Positions 32,012-40,525 of a stretch of DNA of 55,371 bases are shown here, one piece after another. The DNA comes from UBA2428 sp002343545 (lineage in GTDB: Bacteria > Bdellovibrionota > UBA2428). Where the stretch lies: contig CALFZE010000022.1 in NCBI GenBank assembly GCA_937952285.1, forward strand, positions 1 to 55,371. Reading direction: 5' to 3'. The stretch's first letter is position 1, and every line of letters begins with the position of its first letter. The translations under genes and the position numbers were made by a program. The notes under the pieces are model-generated. The model did no database searches and was not told where the DNA came from. It saw only the letters and a program-made list of their open reading frames with translations.

Positions 32012-33253
32012 ATGAATGAGCTGCGTCCTTACGTCCTTTCGTTGGCGATCGGTCTTTTGGTGGGGATCGAGCGCCAACGCGCCCAAGACGAGGATCGTTT
32101 GGCCCTCGGCGTCCGCTCCTTCGCCTTGCTCGCCCTCCTCGGGACCTGGGCCTCGAGCTTCGAAGCGGCTTGGGTCGGAATCGTCGCGTCGGTCTTCGCC
32201 TTCGCTTTGATCGCACTTTCCTACCTGTCGGATTTGCGCGAAGGCGGCCGGCACAAAGTCGAACACGAGACGCTGAGCATGACGACGGAGATCGCGGCCG
32301 GCCTCGTCTTCTTGCTCGGCCTCGGGGCACGTTCGAATCCGGAAATGGTTTCGATTCTCGGTCCCCTCGTCGCTTTCCTTCTCTTCGCGAGGACTTGGCT
32401 CCATGGTTTCACCAAGAAGATCAAGGGCAACGAGCTCCAAGCGGCGCTGCTCCTCATCTTGATCGGGGTGGGCGTCGGCCACCTCCTTCCGGATCGCACG
32501 GTCGACCCTTGGGGGCTTTGGAATCCCAAGAAGTTCGGCATCCTCATTTTCGTGTTGGGAATCGTCGAGTTCACCGGCTACGTGGCGAATCTTGTCTTCG
32601 GCGAGCGCCGAAGCTCTTTGCTGGTGGGTTTTCTCGGCGGCCTCGTGTCGAGCACGGCCGTCACCCTGTCGAGCGCCCAAGAGGTTCGCCGGGACCCCAA
32701 GTCGTGGTCCCGTAACTTGCTCCGGGTACTCGCGGCGCAGGCCGCTTCGATCCTCGCGCTCGTCGTGGTCGTCGGCCTCGTCAGCTGGCCCCTCGTCGAA
32801 GCCGTCGCGCCTTGGCTCGTCGCGACGATCGGTCTGTTGGGGCTCGGCATCGCCTTGCTGTGGAAGTTCGGGCGCGACGGTGGTTCCCCCGTCGAGTTTC
32901 GCTCGCCTTTGAACGTGCGCGGCGTGCTTCGCCTCGCGATCGTCTTTACCGTGATCTTGATCGGGGTCGGGCTCATTCAGCGCCGATTTGGCGATCAAGC
33001 TTCGGAGCTCGTGGCCTTCTTGACGGGGCTCTTCGAGCTTCAGGGCATCGGCTTGGCCTTTGCCTCGATGGTTCCGCAGGGCGAGATTTCGCTCGAGACG
33101 GCCCGCACGAGCCTTTCCATCGCGATGATGGGAAGCTTCGTTTCGAAGGCCGGGATCGGTTTTTCGGTGGGGGCGGGTCGTTTTGCCGTCTTGCTCTGCG
33201 CATCGATGCTGACGCTCATCCTGGCTCAGGCGGCCCTTCTCATCTTGGTTTAG
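32012..33253 (+). CDS. MgtC/SapB-DUF4010 family membrane protein
   Basis: The start at ATG 32012 gives 413 aa with about 12 hydrophobic segments. The N-terminal part (LSLAIGLLVGIERQR...LGVRSFALLALLG) is MgtC/SapB-like. The C-terminal part (GGLVSSTAVTLSSAQ...GSFVSKAGIGFSVGAG) is DUF4010-like. Members are inner-membrane proteins suggested to act in metal or ion homeostasis. It has no operon partner. It ends in a 4-nt stop overlap with the lipoprotein gene at 33250. Confidence 0.85.
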   Translation: MNELRPYVLSLAIGLLVGIERQRAQDEDRLALGVRSFALLALLGTWASSFEAAWVGIVASVFAFALIALSYLSDLREGGRHKVEHETLSMTTEIAAGLVFLLGLGARSNPEMVSILGPLVAFLLFARTWLHGFTKKIKGNELQAALLLILIGVGVGHLLPDRTVDPWGLWNPKKFGILIFVLGIVEFTGYVANLVFGERRSSLLVGFLGGLVSSTAVTLSSAQEVRRDPKSWSRNLLRVLAAQAASILALVVVVGLVSWPLVEAVAPWLVATIGLLGLGIALLWKFGRDGGSPVEFRSPLNVRGVLRLAIVFTVILIGVGLIQRRFGDQASELVAFLTGLFELQGIGLAFASMVPQGEISLETARTSLSIAMMGSFVSKAGIGFSVGAGRFAVLLCASMLTLILAQAALLILV

Positions 33254-34449
33254 CGGGACTCCTTCAAGATCTCGTCCACGGTCGCGTTGTCGATGCCGGG
33301 GTTCCAGCTTCGTCGCGGAAGCGGACGCCCGGAGGGGATGCGCACGAAGAAGTCGGGATGGTTGCGCCGCGAGTCGACCCCCGAAGGACTTTGGGTCCAG
33401 TAACCGGAATTGATGACGAGATTCCCGTTCGCGTCGCGCGTCCCGCGCAGGACGTAGGCGTATTCGCGAATGACCTCGGTCGTGCCGACGAGGTCGCGAT
33501 CTTGGCTTTGGGTCGGCGCCGCCGAGAAGAGCCAAGTCCGCACGAAGACGGCGTTCGGATCGTTCGCCACGGCTTCGAGGGTGTAGTTCGCCTTGAAGAC
33601 CGGGACGCTCCAGACTTCGGGGCCCGGGTCGTGGTCCATCACGAAGGCTTCGCGTCGCTCGAAGATCTGGGCTTGGACGAAACGGTGAAACTGCTCGGGA
33701 AAGACGTCGGGGTGGATCCAACCGCGATGATCGCCGGTGAATTTCTGTCCGTAGTAAAGCAGGTCCTTTTCTTCGACGGCTTCGTAGGTCATCAAAAGCA
33801 GTCCTTTGAGTTCGCCGACGCCGAAGGCGTAGCGGGTGTCGCCCACGCTCACGCGGGCCGCGCGCGCGGGTTCCGGCGCATCGATCGAGGCGAGCGACCA
33901 CGCGTCGCAGAGTCCCTCCCACGCGAGGGCATCGGCCCGGTAGTTGCGGCGCGCGTAGTCCGCGGCCGAGGCGAGCGAGGCGCGTCGCGCGGAGTCGGTG
34001 CGGCGCCGACGGAAGGCGTCGTACTTGCTAAGCGCCGAGGCTCTGCCCTCGAGGTCCTTGAAGAGGTAGTCTTCTTTCTTCGGGTACCACCACGAGGACC
34101 ACGGTTTTCGCGCGGCTTGGCCGAGCGGGCTTCGGTACGGAAGATTTTGCATCGAGATGACGGCGGGCCCGAACTCGCGGGTAACGGCGTCGAGGCCGGG
34201 GTCTTCGAAGTAGGAGCCCAGGCGGGGATCGCTTCGCAGCAAGGCGGAGTCCCGCAATACGTCGCCGAAGTGTCGCAAGTCCTCGCGCGCGTCGAAGCCG
34301 GGAAGCTCGGGCGGCAGGACCTCCACGGGGTCCCCCGAGAGAGGGACTGTTGCGGGATCGAGGACGGGGGGATCGTGGAGAGTGGCGCCGGGGCCGCAAG
34401 CCGTAAAGAGGCCCGAGAGAAGAAACGCGAATCTCGCACGTGAAGTCAT
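33250..34449 (-). CDS. lipoprotein resembling transglutaminase-elicitor family
   Basis: This 399-aa protein has a lipobox (LLSGLFTAC), so it is anchored at the envelope. A catalytic-type Cys sits in WEGLCDAWSLA, with a downstream His-containing GDHRGWIHPDVF and DHDPGPEVWSVPVF. This Cys-His-Asp order resembles the transglutaminase-elicitor family first described in oomycetes and found in some bacteria. The identification is by eye and moderately sure. Other Trp-rich segments (SSWWYPKKEDY) support an extracytoplasmic enzyme. It may cross-link or cleave cell-wall or prey proteins, which is inference only. Confidence 0.55.
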   Translation of the reverse strand: MTSRARFAFLLSGLFTACGPGATLHDPPVLDPATVPLSGDPVEVLPPELPGFDAREDLRHFGDVLRDSALLRSDPRLGSYFEDPGLDAVTREFGPAVISMQNLPYRSPLGQAARKPWSSWWYPKKEDYLFKDLEGRASALSKYDAFRRRRTDSARRASLASAADYARRNYRADALAWEGLCDAWSLASIDAPEPARAARVSVGDTRYAFGVGELKGLLLMTYEAVEEKDLLYYGQKFTGDHRGWIHPDVFPEQFHRFVQAQIFERREAFVMDHDPGPEVWSVPVFKANYTLEAVANDPNAVFVRTWLFSAAPTQSQDRDLVGTTEVIREYAYVLRGTRDANGNLVINSGYWTQSPSGVDSRRNHPDFFVRIPSGRPLPRRSWNPGIDNATVDEILKESR

Positions 34450-34464
34450 GGTTTTCCTCGATGG

Positions 34465-34500
34465 AAAACGCCCCCGCCGATCTGAGGATCGGAAGGGGCG
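34465..34500 (-). terminator. Rho-independent terminator
   Basis: On the minus strand the arms CGCCCC...CCGATC and GATCGG...GGGGCG (34469-34500) fold around a short loop and are followed by TTTT (34465-34468). It lies 23 nt after the stop of the secreted-protein gene ending at 34523, separating it from the lipoprotein gene. Confidence 0.7.
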
Positions 34501-34522
34501 CGGAGTAGGGGGACCGAAACGA

Positions 34523-35080
34523 CTAGCGGGGACCGAGCGCGCGCGTCGAGCGACCGCTCGTCGTGCCGCAAGAGTCGATCGTGTTGCCGGTTTCCCGAAT
34601 TTGGATCGCGTTCACGTTGTCCGTGCGGAGGGCGTTGACCGCCGTCGTGCAGAACTCGATCGCCGTTCCTTGGTAAGCGATGAGCTCTTCGCACGTGGTC
34701 GGACGCACCGTCTCGACGAGCTCCGCGACTTGCTTGTAGCGAGCGCAGCTCGAGAGTTGGGTCTCGATTCCGACCGGGCCGGTGATCGACTTCGTCTTAT
34801 ACTTGTCCGACATCACGGAGACGGTGACGTGGCGAGCCGTCGGCATTTGGAAGCTGCCGTTCTCGTCGGGCACCCACTTGTACTGCATGTCGCGGCAGGT
34901 CACTTGGATGTTCGTCGGAGCGATTTGGTTGTGGAAGCGAGCCGGGTTCTCGCAAGCCGCGCGGAGGTCGGCGAACGAGAGAACCTGGAGTCGCGCGTCC
35001 GACGCCGAAGCGCCGCCCGAATCGGCCATGGCCGAGGTGGCGAGACAAAGCGACGCGAGTGCAAGGGTGGTTTTTTTCAT
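34523..35080 (-). CDS. exported protein of unknown function
   Basis: This 185-aa protein has a standard signal peptide (MKKTTLALASLCLATSAMA) and ATG 35080 lies behind GGAGG. The mature part contains six Cys, probably in disulfides, and the pattern QVTCRDMQYKWVPDENG suggests a small beta-rich domain. I do not recognise the family. It is terminated at 34465-34500 and divergent from the BON-domain gene at 35455. Confidence 0.65.
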   Translation of the reverse strand: MKKTTLALASLCLATSAMADSGGASASDARLQVLSFADLRAACENPARFHNQIAPTNIQVTCRDMQYKWVPDENGSFQMPTARHVTVSVMSDKYKTKSITGPVGIETQLSSCARYKQVAELVETVRPTTCEELIAYQGTAIEFCTTAVNALRTDNVNAIQIRETGNTIDSCGTTSGRSTRALGPR

Positions 35081-35454
35081 GGTTCCTCCTGGTGTACGGA
35101 CAACTATTGCCGAAAAGTCCGGACTTCGGAGTTCTCGGCAAGACGCTCGCGTGCAAAAGCTGGGCCCGGCTTATACGCCTTAATAAGTGTGAAATCATGC
35201 CCGACTCGAGGCAGAAGTTCTCGGTAGGGCGTGGCAGCTTCGCAAATGCCGAGGAAAGATTCCCCGCCATAAACTCCCTAAAGCTGAGCTCTCCGTCGCG
35301 AAACGGGACGTCGATGTCGAGAAGTGGGAGTCGATGAACGACATCTCGTCGTGGTCTCGATCTTGCTTGATGGGGCTCGTGCGTTTCCACATCCGTCCCT
35401 CCGTGGGACGGATGTTCACGCCGCTGTATTTTCGCTCTAAGAAGGAGGTCCTCA
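35081..35454. other. divergent intergenic region with strong leader hairpin
   Basis: No credible gene is seen in this 374-nt region. It contains the promoters of the two divergent genes and one striking element: ACATCCGTCCC (35389-35399) pairs perfectly with GGGACGGATGT (35405-35415) over a 5-nt loop, an 11-bp stem, 39 nt before the BON gene's ATG. No T-run follows, so it is more likely a regulatory or stability element than a terminator. AAGGAGG precedes the ATG. Confidence 0.5.
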
Positions 35455-36498
35455 ATGAAAAATCGTCACCAATCTTATCGTGCTCGCGGCGACCGCTATA
35501 ATGCTTCGAGCGGCCCCGGATATCGCGAACCCGACGATCGGGAAACTTTGCCTACGCGCCGTGAGCCCTCGCGCGAATGGGACGATTCGGCCCTGCACGA
35601 ACGCAACCGCGAAGAATACGAGCGCTCGGACGCGCCGGGATCTTACGCGGCTTCGCAGTACCCTAACCTGGGACGCGAGCAGCAATCGAGTCGGGAGTTC
35701 GGCTCCCAAGGCGAAGACAGTTTCGACCGTGACGGCCGCGGCGATCGTTACGGCCGTGGCTTGCGCTACGACGCGAACGAAATGAACTACGGCGATCGCT
35801 CGGCTCGTCTCGAGTCGCAAGATCGTGACTTCGGCCGCGAAGGGCGCCAGTACAGCCAGCAGTTCGGCCGCCAAGACCGGCAAGCCGGCCAAGGCGAACG
35901 CTCCTTCCGCAACACTTGGAACGGCTACGAGGCCTCGGACTCGACGCCGTCTCCCTACGCCCGCGCGTGGGGCTCGTCGCACTCCTCGCAAGGGTCGCGG
36001 GCCTCGGGCAACTACGGTCGGCAGGAATCCCGCGACCCCATCAGCGGCTCGAGCTTCGCCGGTAAGGGGCCCAAGGGCTACCGTCGCTCGGACGAGCGCA
36101 TCAAGGACGAAGTCTGTGATGCCTTGGAAGCGTCGCCCCAAGTCGACGCGAGCGAGATCGAAGTCGACGTCAAGGGTGGCGAAGTCACGCTCACGGGAAC
36201 GGTTACGGAGCGCCACATGAAGCGCGCGGCCGAAGAAAGCATCGAGCACCTTGCCGGCGTCACCGACATCCATAATCAGATTCGCGTCGTGAAGTCGGCC
36301 TCGCAAGCGGTTTCTTCGAGGGCTTCTTCGTCGAGCGAGGATCTCAGCTCGAGCTCGATGACCACGCAGAACGCGCCGGCTACGGCGGCATCTTCCAAGG
36401 AAGCCAAGGGTTCCGCCGAGGCCTTCACGGGTTCGGGTAAGACGGGCGCGACCGCGAGCCGTCCGTCGACCCCTTCCACGGGCGCGAAGACCCACTAA
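35455..36498 (+). CDS. BON-domain protein with long disordered arms
   Basis: The 347-aa protein has no signal peptide. Residues 1-~210 are low-complexity (Arg, Asp, Ser, Gly, Gln, Tyr), then a single BON domain (~212-285: SDERIKDEVCDALEASPQVDASEIEVDVKGGEVTLTGTVTERHMKRAAEESIEHLAGV) and a Ser/Thr/Ala-rich tail follow. The N-terminal arm resembles phase-separating or DNA-binding disordered proteins. The start is behind AAGGAGG. Its lack of an export signal contrasts with the exported BON protein at 29402. It is probably a stress protein. Confidence 0.8.
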   Translation: MKNRHQSYRARGDRYNASSGPGYREPDDRETLPTRREPSREWDDSALHERNREEYERSDAPGSYAASQYPNLGREQQSSREFGSQGEDSFDRDGRGDRYGRGLRYDANEMNYGDRSARLESQDRDFGREGRQYSQQFGRQDRQAGQGERSFRNTWNGYEASDSTPSPYARAWGSSHSSQGSRASGNYGRQESRDPISGSSFAGKGPKGYRRSDERIKDEVCDALEASPQVDASEIEVDVKGGEVTLTGTVTERHMKRAAEESIEHLAGVTDIHNQIRVVKSASQAVSSRASSSSEDLSSSSMTTQNAPATAASSKEAKGSAEAFTGSGKTGATASRPSTPSTGAKTH

Positions 36499-36560
36499 GG
36501 CGCTTCCGTTTACGGCGGGCGCGGAGCTTCGTCTCCGCGCCCTTTCTCGAGAGGAGCACC

Positions 36561-36803
36561 ATGGGAACCTGCGACACTTGCGGCAACCACTACGACAAAT
36601 GCTTTCAGGTGACCGCGGCCGGCGGCGCGAAAACCTACGGTTTTGATTCCTTCGAATGCGCCATCACGAAGCTGGCTTCGGAATGCGCGCATTGCGGGGT
36701 CCGCATCGTGGGTCACGGCGTTGAAGCCGGCGAAAGGATCTTTTGCTGCGCCCATTACGCCGAGCACGAAGGAAGAACGGGCCTGCGGGACCGGGTTGCT
36801 TAA
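36561..36803 (+). CDS. small Cys-rich putative zinc-binding protein
   Basis: This 80-aa cytoplasmic protein starts behind GAGGAG. Cys/His motifs CDTCGNHYDKC, FEC, CAHCG and FCCAHYAEH can bind two zinc ions. The second half (CAHCGVRIVGHGVEAGERIFCCAHYAEH) resembles the fold of prokaryotic metallothionein-like or zinc-ribbon small proteins. I assign no precise family. It follows the BON gene by 62 nt on the same strand and may share its transcript. Confidence 0.65.
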   Translation: MGTCDTCGNHYDKCFQVTAAGGAKTYGFDSFECAITKLASECAHCGVRIVGHGVEAGERIFCCAHYAEHEGRTGLRDRVA

Positions 36804-36955
36804 AGTGCGTCTCTCGGCGTCGCTTTGGGGATCCTCGACGGATCGGCGGGACGCGCTTTGCGTCGTGACGGCGGATGCTTCGGGTTTGCGCTATTTCTGT
36901 TTGACGCTTCATTTGCGTCGCCCTCGACCGCTTGCTCCGTGCTAAAGTTCGCCGC

Positions 36956-37507
36956 ATGAAGGCGAAGGTATCGATGCTGGCAAGGGGACTCGTTTTGGCG
37001 TGCGGAGTCTTCGTGGGCGCGCAAGTTCACGGCCAAGCTTCCGTCGGCAAGGCGGCTCCGCTTTTCAAGACGAAGGACCATCGCGGCGCCGACTTCGATC
37101 TTGCCAAGCGAGGTGGCCATTGGACCGTGCTCTATTTTTATCCCAAAGCCGAGACGCCCGGGTGTACCAAGCAGGCTTGCGCCTTCCGCGACAAAATCCA
37201 GGTCATCCGCAAGCTCGGGGCCGAAGTCTACGGCATCAGCACGGACGACGTGGCCAAGCAGGCCGACTTTCACCGGAATCATAAGTTGAATTTCGATTTG
37301 TTGGCCGATCCCGACGCCAAAGTGGCGGAGGCCTACGGAACCAAGATGCCGCTCGTAAAGATTTCCAAACGACGAACCTTCGTCATCGATCCTTCGCTCG
37401 TCGTCCGGGCCGTCGATGTCGACGTCGATCCGGCGGCGGATCCCGATCGCGTCGCGACCCAAGTCGGCAAGCTCCAGGCCGCCGACCAGGCCTCTAAGCG
37501 TCGTTAG
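36956..37507 (+). CDS. exported PrxQ/BCP-type peroxiredoxin
   Basis: The start at ATG 36956 gives 183 aa. An N-terminal signal (LVLACGVFVGAQVHGQA) predicts export, unusual for BCP, which is normally cytoplasmic. Peroxidatic Cys70 in ETPGCTKQACAF is followed by Cys75, the five-residue spacing of PrxQ proteins that form an intramolecular disulfide. The protein would reduce hydroperoxides in the periplasm with an unknown thiol reductant. A catalytic Thr (T71) and FYPKAETPG are intact. It has no operon partners. Confidence 0.86.
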   Translation: MKAKVSMLARGLVLACGVFVGAQVHGQASVGKAAPLFKTKDHRGADFDLAKRGGHWTVLYFYPKAETPGCTKQACAFRDKIQVIRKLGAEVYGISTDDVAKQADFHRNHKLNFDLLADPDAKVAEAYGTKMPLVKISKRRTFVIDPSLVVRAVDVDVDPAADPDRVATQVGKLQAADQASKRR

Positions 37508-37543
37508 TAACTAAGTGCCCGGGATTTTGCGGGAGCGTTGACG

Positions 37544-37834
37544 TTAAGCGCCTACTTTCGCTTCGTCGCGCAGGTATTTGCGATCAAAGACGAAAGTGCC
37601 GAAGGGCAGCAACGAAGCCAGGAGCGAGAGCCCCAGCTTTTTGCGCGACCAGCCGAAATCCGAGGCCGCTTCGAACGCGAGAAAAACGTAGGCCACGAAA
37701 AGTCCGCCGTGCGCCATGCCGACGACGCGCACCGCGAGAGGGTAACCCCAGCTATATTTGAGGGGCATGGCGATAAAGAGCAAAAGCAAGAACGAGGCGC
37801 CTTCGAGGAAACCGATCGTGCGGAAGCTTTTCAT
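37544..37834 (-). CDS. DUF3817 membrane protein
   Basis: The chosen start is ATG 37834 (MKSFRTIGFLEG), 96 aa. The segments FRTIGFLEGASFLLLLFIAMPLKYSWGYPLAVRVVGMAHGGLFVAYV and a later helix match DUF3817, a small three-helix membrane family of unknown role. It is monocistronic in appearance. Confidence 0.82.
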   Translation of the reverse strand: MKSFRTIGFLEGASFLLLLFIAMPLKYSWGYPLAVRVVGMAHGGLFVAYVFLAFEAASDFGWSRKKLGLSLLASLLPFGTFVFDRKYLRDEAKVGA

Positions 37835-37890
37835 GGTGCGAAAGTCTGGCACGGAAGGGAGCGAGCGCCAAGTTGAGAGCGCTTCGTCCC

Positions 37891-37921
37891 AAAGAAAGGC
37901 CGCGGGGTGCGTGACCCGCGG
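37891..37921 (-). terminator. Rho-independent terminator
   Basis: On the minus strand a 9-bp GC stem (GGCCGCGGG/CCCGCGGCC, 37896-37921) is followed by TTTCTTT. It is located 20 nt after the stop of the gene ending at 37942. Confidence 0.7.
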
Positions 37922-37941
37922 CCCGTAACGGCGACGGCCGT

Positions 37942-38259
37942 TTAGTCGACCTTGTCTTTGAGGTCCTTGGCCTTGTCACGGGTGGCGTCGGCGCCTTCTT
38001 CGATGCGGTTCTTGGCCTTTTCACGCGCGCATTCCAGGTCGCCTTCCATGCAAAGCTTCTCTTCGACGCGGTTCTTGGCCTTCTTCGCTTTGCGCTTGAT
38101 GTTGCGTCCCGTTTTCGAAGCCTGCTCGCCGGTCTTCTCGGCGACGCCATCCGCGGCGAAAGCGGTATCCGTTCGGAGCGAAGCCGCGCCGAAGGCGATG
38201 CCGAGGCCGAGCGTTGCGAGAATGAGAGAGGGACTAATTTTTTTGCGGATCATGGTCAT
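37942..38259 (-). CDS. exported Lys/Glu-rich helical protein
   Basis: This 105-aa protein starts behind GGAGA. A signal peptide (SPSLILATLGLGIAFGAASL...AFA) leads to a highly charged, helical mature region with repeated AKNRVEE/AKNRIEE and two Cys (KLCMEGDLECAREK). The pattern is similar to stress-induced hydrophilins or CsbD-type proteins, but it is not assigned. It is probably periplasmic. Confidence 0.65.
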   Translation of the reverse strand: MTMIRKKISPSLILATLGLGIAFGAASLRTDTAFAADGVAEKTGEQASKTGRNIKRKAKKAKNRVEEKLCMEGDLECAREKAKNRIEEGADATRDKAKDLKDKVD

Positions 38260-38603
38260 AGGGTCTCCTTTTACGGGAAACTTTTAAGCAAGGGGCGTGC
38301 CGGAGGACGGCCGTCGTAGAGGCTTGAAGCGTAAGCCCGAGGTCCGCCTTTCCGATCCAAAGGCTGAGGAGTTTTGCCTCGGAAGGGGACTTTCGTCGCG
38401 CGTCGTTTTGAGACGCCGTTTGTGACGAAATCGTCATCGGCGGTCGATAGACGCTCCGTGCTATACGTGGCGGGTCTTTATGAACAAGCTCTCTGATTCA
38501 AAGCTTTTTTCCCGCTTTGCCGTTCCGAGCTTCGGGCTTGGAGTCGCGCGTTTTCTCGTTGAATTTCCTGGCCTAGAATCGTTACAAGGGAAAGCCGATC
38601 GCC
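38260..38603. other. intergenic region with palindrome and short ORF
   Basis: This 344-nt region lies between divergent genes. It holds a perfect palindrome TGACGA-AA-TCGTCA (38423-38436), with the same 6-2-6 layout as the one at 29303. It also holds a 43-codon ORF running into the kinase gene. No other gene is evident. Confidence 0.45.
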
Positions 38604-38611
38604 ATGGATAA
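38480..38611 (+). CDS. 43-codon ORF overlapping the hybrid kinase start
   Basis: ATG 38480 opens a frame (MNKLSDSKLFSRFAVPSFGLG...) that ends at TAA 38609-38611, overlapping the first 8 nt of the kinase gene (ATGGATAA). The ribosome-binding site is weak. It could be a coupling leader peptide or chance. Confidence 0.25.
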   Translation: MNKLSDSKLFSRFAVPSFGLGVARFLVEFPGLESLQGKADRHG

Positions 38612-39818
38612 GGTCAAGCTTCTTTTAGTCGATGATCTCGAAGAGAATCTCACGGCGCTTGAGGCGGTCGTGCGGGACGAGGGCGTCGAGGTCTATCGTA
38701 CGACTTCGGGAATGAAGGCCCTCGAACTCCTGCTCGAGCATGACTTCGCGCTCGCGCTCGTCGACGTTCAGATGCCGATCATGAATGGTTTCGAGCTCGC
38801 GGAACTCATGCGCGGAACCGAGCGGACCCGGCACGTTCCCATCATCTTCGTGACGGCGGCGTCGCGCAGCCCGGGTTTCGCTTTCAAGGGCTACGACTCG
38901 GGGGCGGTCGATTTTCTCTACAAGCCGCTCGATGCGCACGTCGTCCGCAGCAAGGTGCGCGTTTTCATCGAGCTCCAACAACAGCGGCAGGCGTTGCGGG
39001 AGCAGCTGCGCGAACGCGGCGAGCTCCTTGACCGTTTGCAGGAACAGGTTCAGCGTCTCACGGTCGCGGAACAGAAGCTCCAGAAGGCCGTCGTCAGTCG
39101 CGACGAATTCCTTTCGATCGCGAGCCACGAGCTCAACACGCCCATCACCTCGCTCAAGCTGCACACGCAACTGACCAAGCATCGCATCACGAGCGGTGAG
39201 GCGTCCGTACTTTCGCCGGAATCCCTCGTGCGCACTTTCGATCAGACGGATCGTCAGGTCGACCGGCTCGTGACGCTGGTGGACGCGCTCCTGGACGTTT
39301 CCCGGATTCAGTCGGGCCGTTTGGATTTGCGTTTCGTCGAGTTCGATCTTCGTAACAGCCTGCTCGAGGTCGTCGAGCGATTCCGGCCCCAAGCCGCGAA
39401 GGCCGAGATGTCCATCGAGCTGGAGTGCTCCGAGGGGATCACGGTCGATTGGGACCGTCTGCGCTTCGAGCAGGTCGTGGCCAATCTCGTGTCGAACGCG
39501 ATCAAGTACGCGCCGGGCGCGCCCCTGCGTCTCTCCGTCTTGGGCGGCCGCGACCGGATCCGTCTCACGGTGCAGGACTTCGGCCCGGGCATCGATCCCT
39601 CTCAGCATGCGCTCATCTTCGAGCGTTTCGAACGCGGCGGTAACGCGAGCGCGATCGGCGGCTTGGGACTGGGGCTCTACATCGTCAAGCAGATCGTCGA
39701 CGCGCACGCCGGTAAGATTCGGGTGACGAGCGCGGTCGGCGAGGGAACCCAGTTCATCGTCGAGTTGCCTCGCCACGCTTCGAACGTCGTGCCCTTCGCG
39801 TCCTGCGAACAGGCCTAG
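38604..39818 (+). CDS. receiver-histidine kinase hybrid
   Basis: This 404-aa cytoplasmic signalling protein has, in order, a receiver (1-~122, Asp54 in ALVDVQMP, Lys107 in YKP), a coiled coil of Gln/Arg/Leu residues (~125-165), HisKA with His175 in SHELNTPI, and HATPase_c with NLVSNAIKYAPG, DFGPGI and GLGLGLYIVKQI. The N-terminal receiver means the kinase itself is controlled by phosphorylation from another sensor. It has no membrane segments. The lone receiver at 30572 is a candidate downstream target. It shares a 4-nt stop overlap (CTAG) with the HAD gene. Confidence 0.92.
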   Translation: MDKVKLLLVDDLEENLTALEAVVRDEGVEVYRTTSGMKALELLLEHDFALALVDVQMPIMNGFELAELMRGTERTRHVPIIFVTAASRSPGFAFKGYDSGAVDFLYKPLDAHVVRSKVRVFIELQQQRQALREQLRERGELLDRLQEQVQRLTVAEQKLQKAVVSRDEFLSIASHELNTPITSLKLHTQLTKHRITSGEASVLSPESLVRTFDQTDRQVDRLVTLVDALLDVSRIQSGRLDLRFVEFDLRNSLLEVVERFRPQAAKAEMSIELECSEGITVDWDRLRFEQVVANLVSNAIKYAPGAPLRLSVLGGRDRIRLTVQDFGPGIDPSQHALIFERFERGGNASAIGGLGLGLYIVKQIVDAHAGKIRVTSAVGEGTQFIVELPRHASNVVPFASCEQA

Positions 39819-40525
39819 GGGGCGCGCGACGCTTCGGCGGCGGGCTCTTCCCGGTAGAGCGCCGAGCTCTCGAGACGCCCGAGGAGATCCGCCGCTCCGT
39901 CGTAGATCGCCGAGACGGCACCGAAGTCCGTGTCCCGCCAGTGGCCGCCGCAGCGAAACGCGAAGAGGGCGACGCCCGCCCGACGGGCGGCTTCGGCATC
40001 GTAGGGGGTATCGCCGATCATCGCCGTGCGTGCGGCGGGAAGGCCGAGTTTGTCGAGCGCGTCGCGTACGATGTCGGGGTCGGGTTTGGAGTTTTCCGCG
40101 TCGTCGGCGGAGCTCTGCCGCGAAAAGAGATCCGCGACGTCGGCCCGGACGAGCAGAGCGCCCAAATCCTTCGGCGACGCCGACGAAGCCACGGCCAGCT
40201 TGAAGCCGTCTTGGCGCAGACGCTCGAGAAGCTCGCGGGTCGCCGGGAAGGCTTCGAGCGTCGCGAGAGAGCGGTCGCGGAAGATCTCGCCTCGGCGATC
40301 CGCGATTTGCTTGCCGGCGGGACTATCGGCCTGCAGCCCCGTGAGAAGCGGGAGGATCTTGTCGCCTCCCATTCCGATGAGCGGGCGAAGGATTTCGAAG
40401 GTCGTGGGATAGCCAGCTTCGGAAAGCGCTTCGACCCAGGCCTCGGCGTGCGCCGAGTTGCTGTCGATCAGCGTTCCGTCCGCGTCAAAAATGATCCCGT
40501 CGAAGCGGCGAATAAGCGAAGTCAT
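39815..40525 (-). CDS. HAD-superfamily phosphatase/phosphomutase-like
   Basis: This 236-aa cytoplasmic protein has motif I IFDADGTLIDSNS (Asp residues in DADGT), a cap domain (residues ~20-95), motif II VASSASP, and motif IV IGDTPYDAEAARRAG. It belongs to the beta-phosphoglucomutase-like HAD subfamily, which dephosphorylates or isomerises phosphosugars. The substrate is unknown. Length is normal. Confidence 0.87.
   Translation of the reverse strand: MTSLIRRFDGIIFDADGTLIDSNSAHAEAWVEALSEAGYPTTFEILRPLIGMGGDKILPLLTGLQADSPAGKQIADRRGEIFRDRSLATLEAFPATRELLERLRQDGFKLAVASSASPKDLGALLVRADVADLFSRQSSADDAENSKPDPDIVRDALDKLGLPAARTAMIGDTPYDAEAARRAGVALFAFRCGGHWRDTDFGAVSAIYDGAADLLGRLESSALYREEPAAEASRAP

Noticed and set aside
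35452..36495. 347-aa minus-strand ORF opposite the BON gene
   Set aside because: No protein-like features; the plus strand has a BON domain and a good ribosome-binding site.
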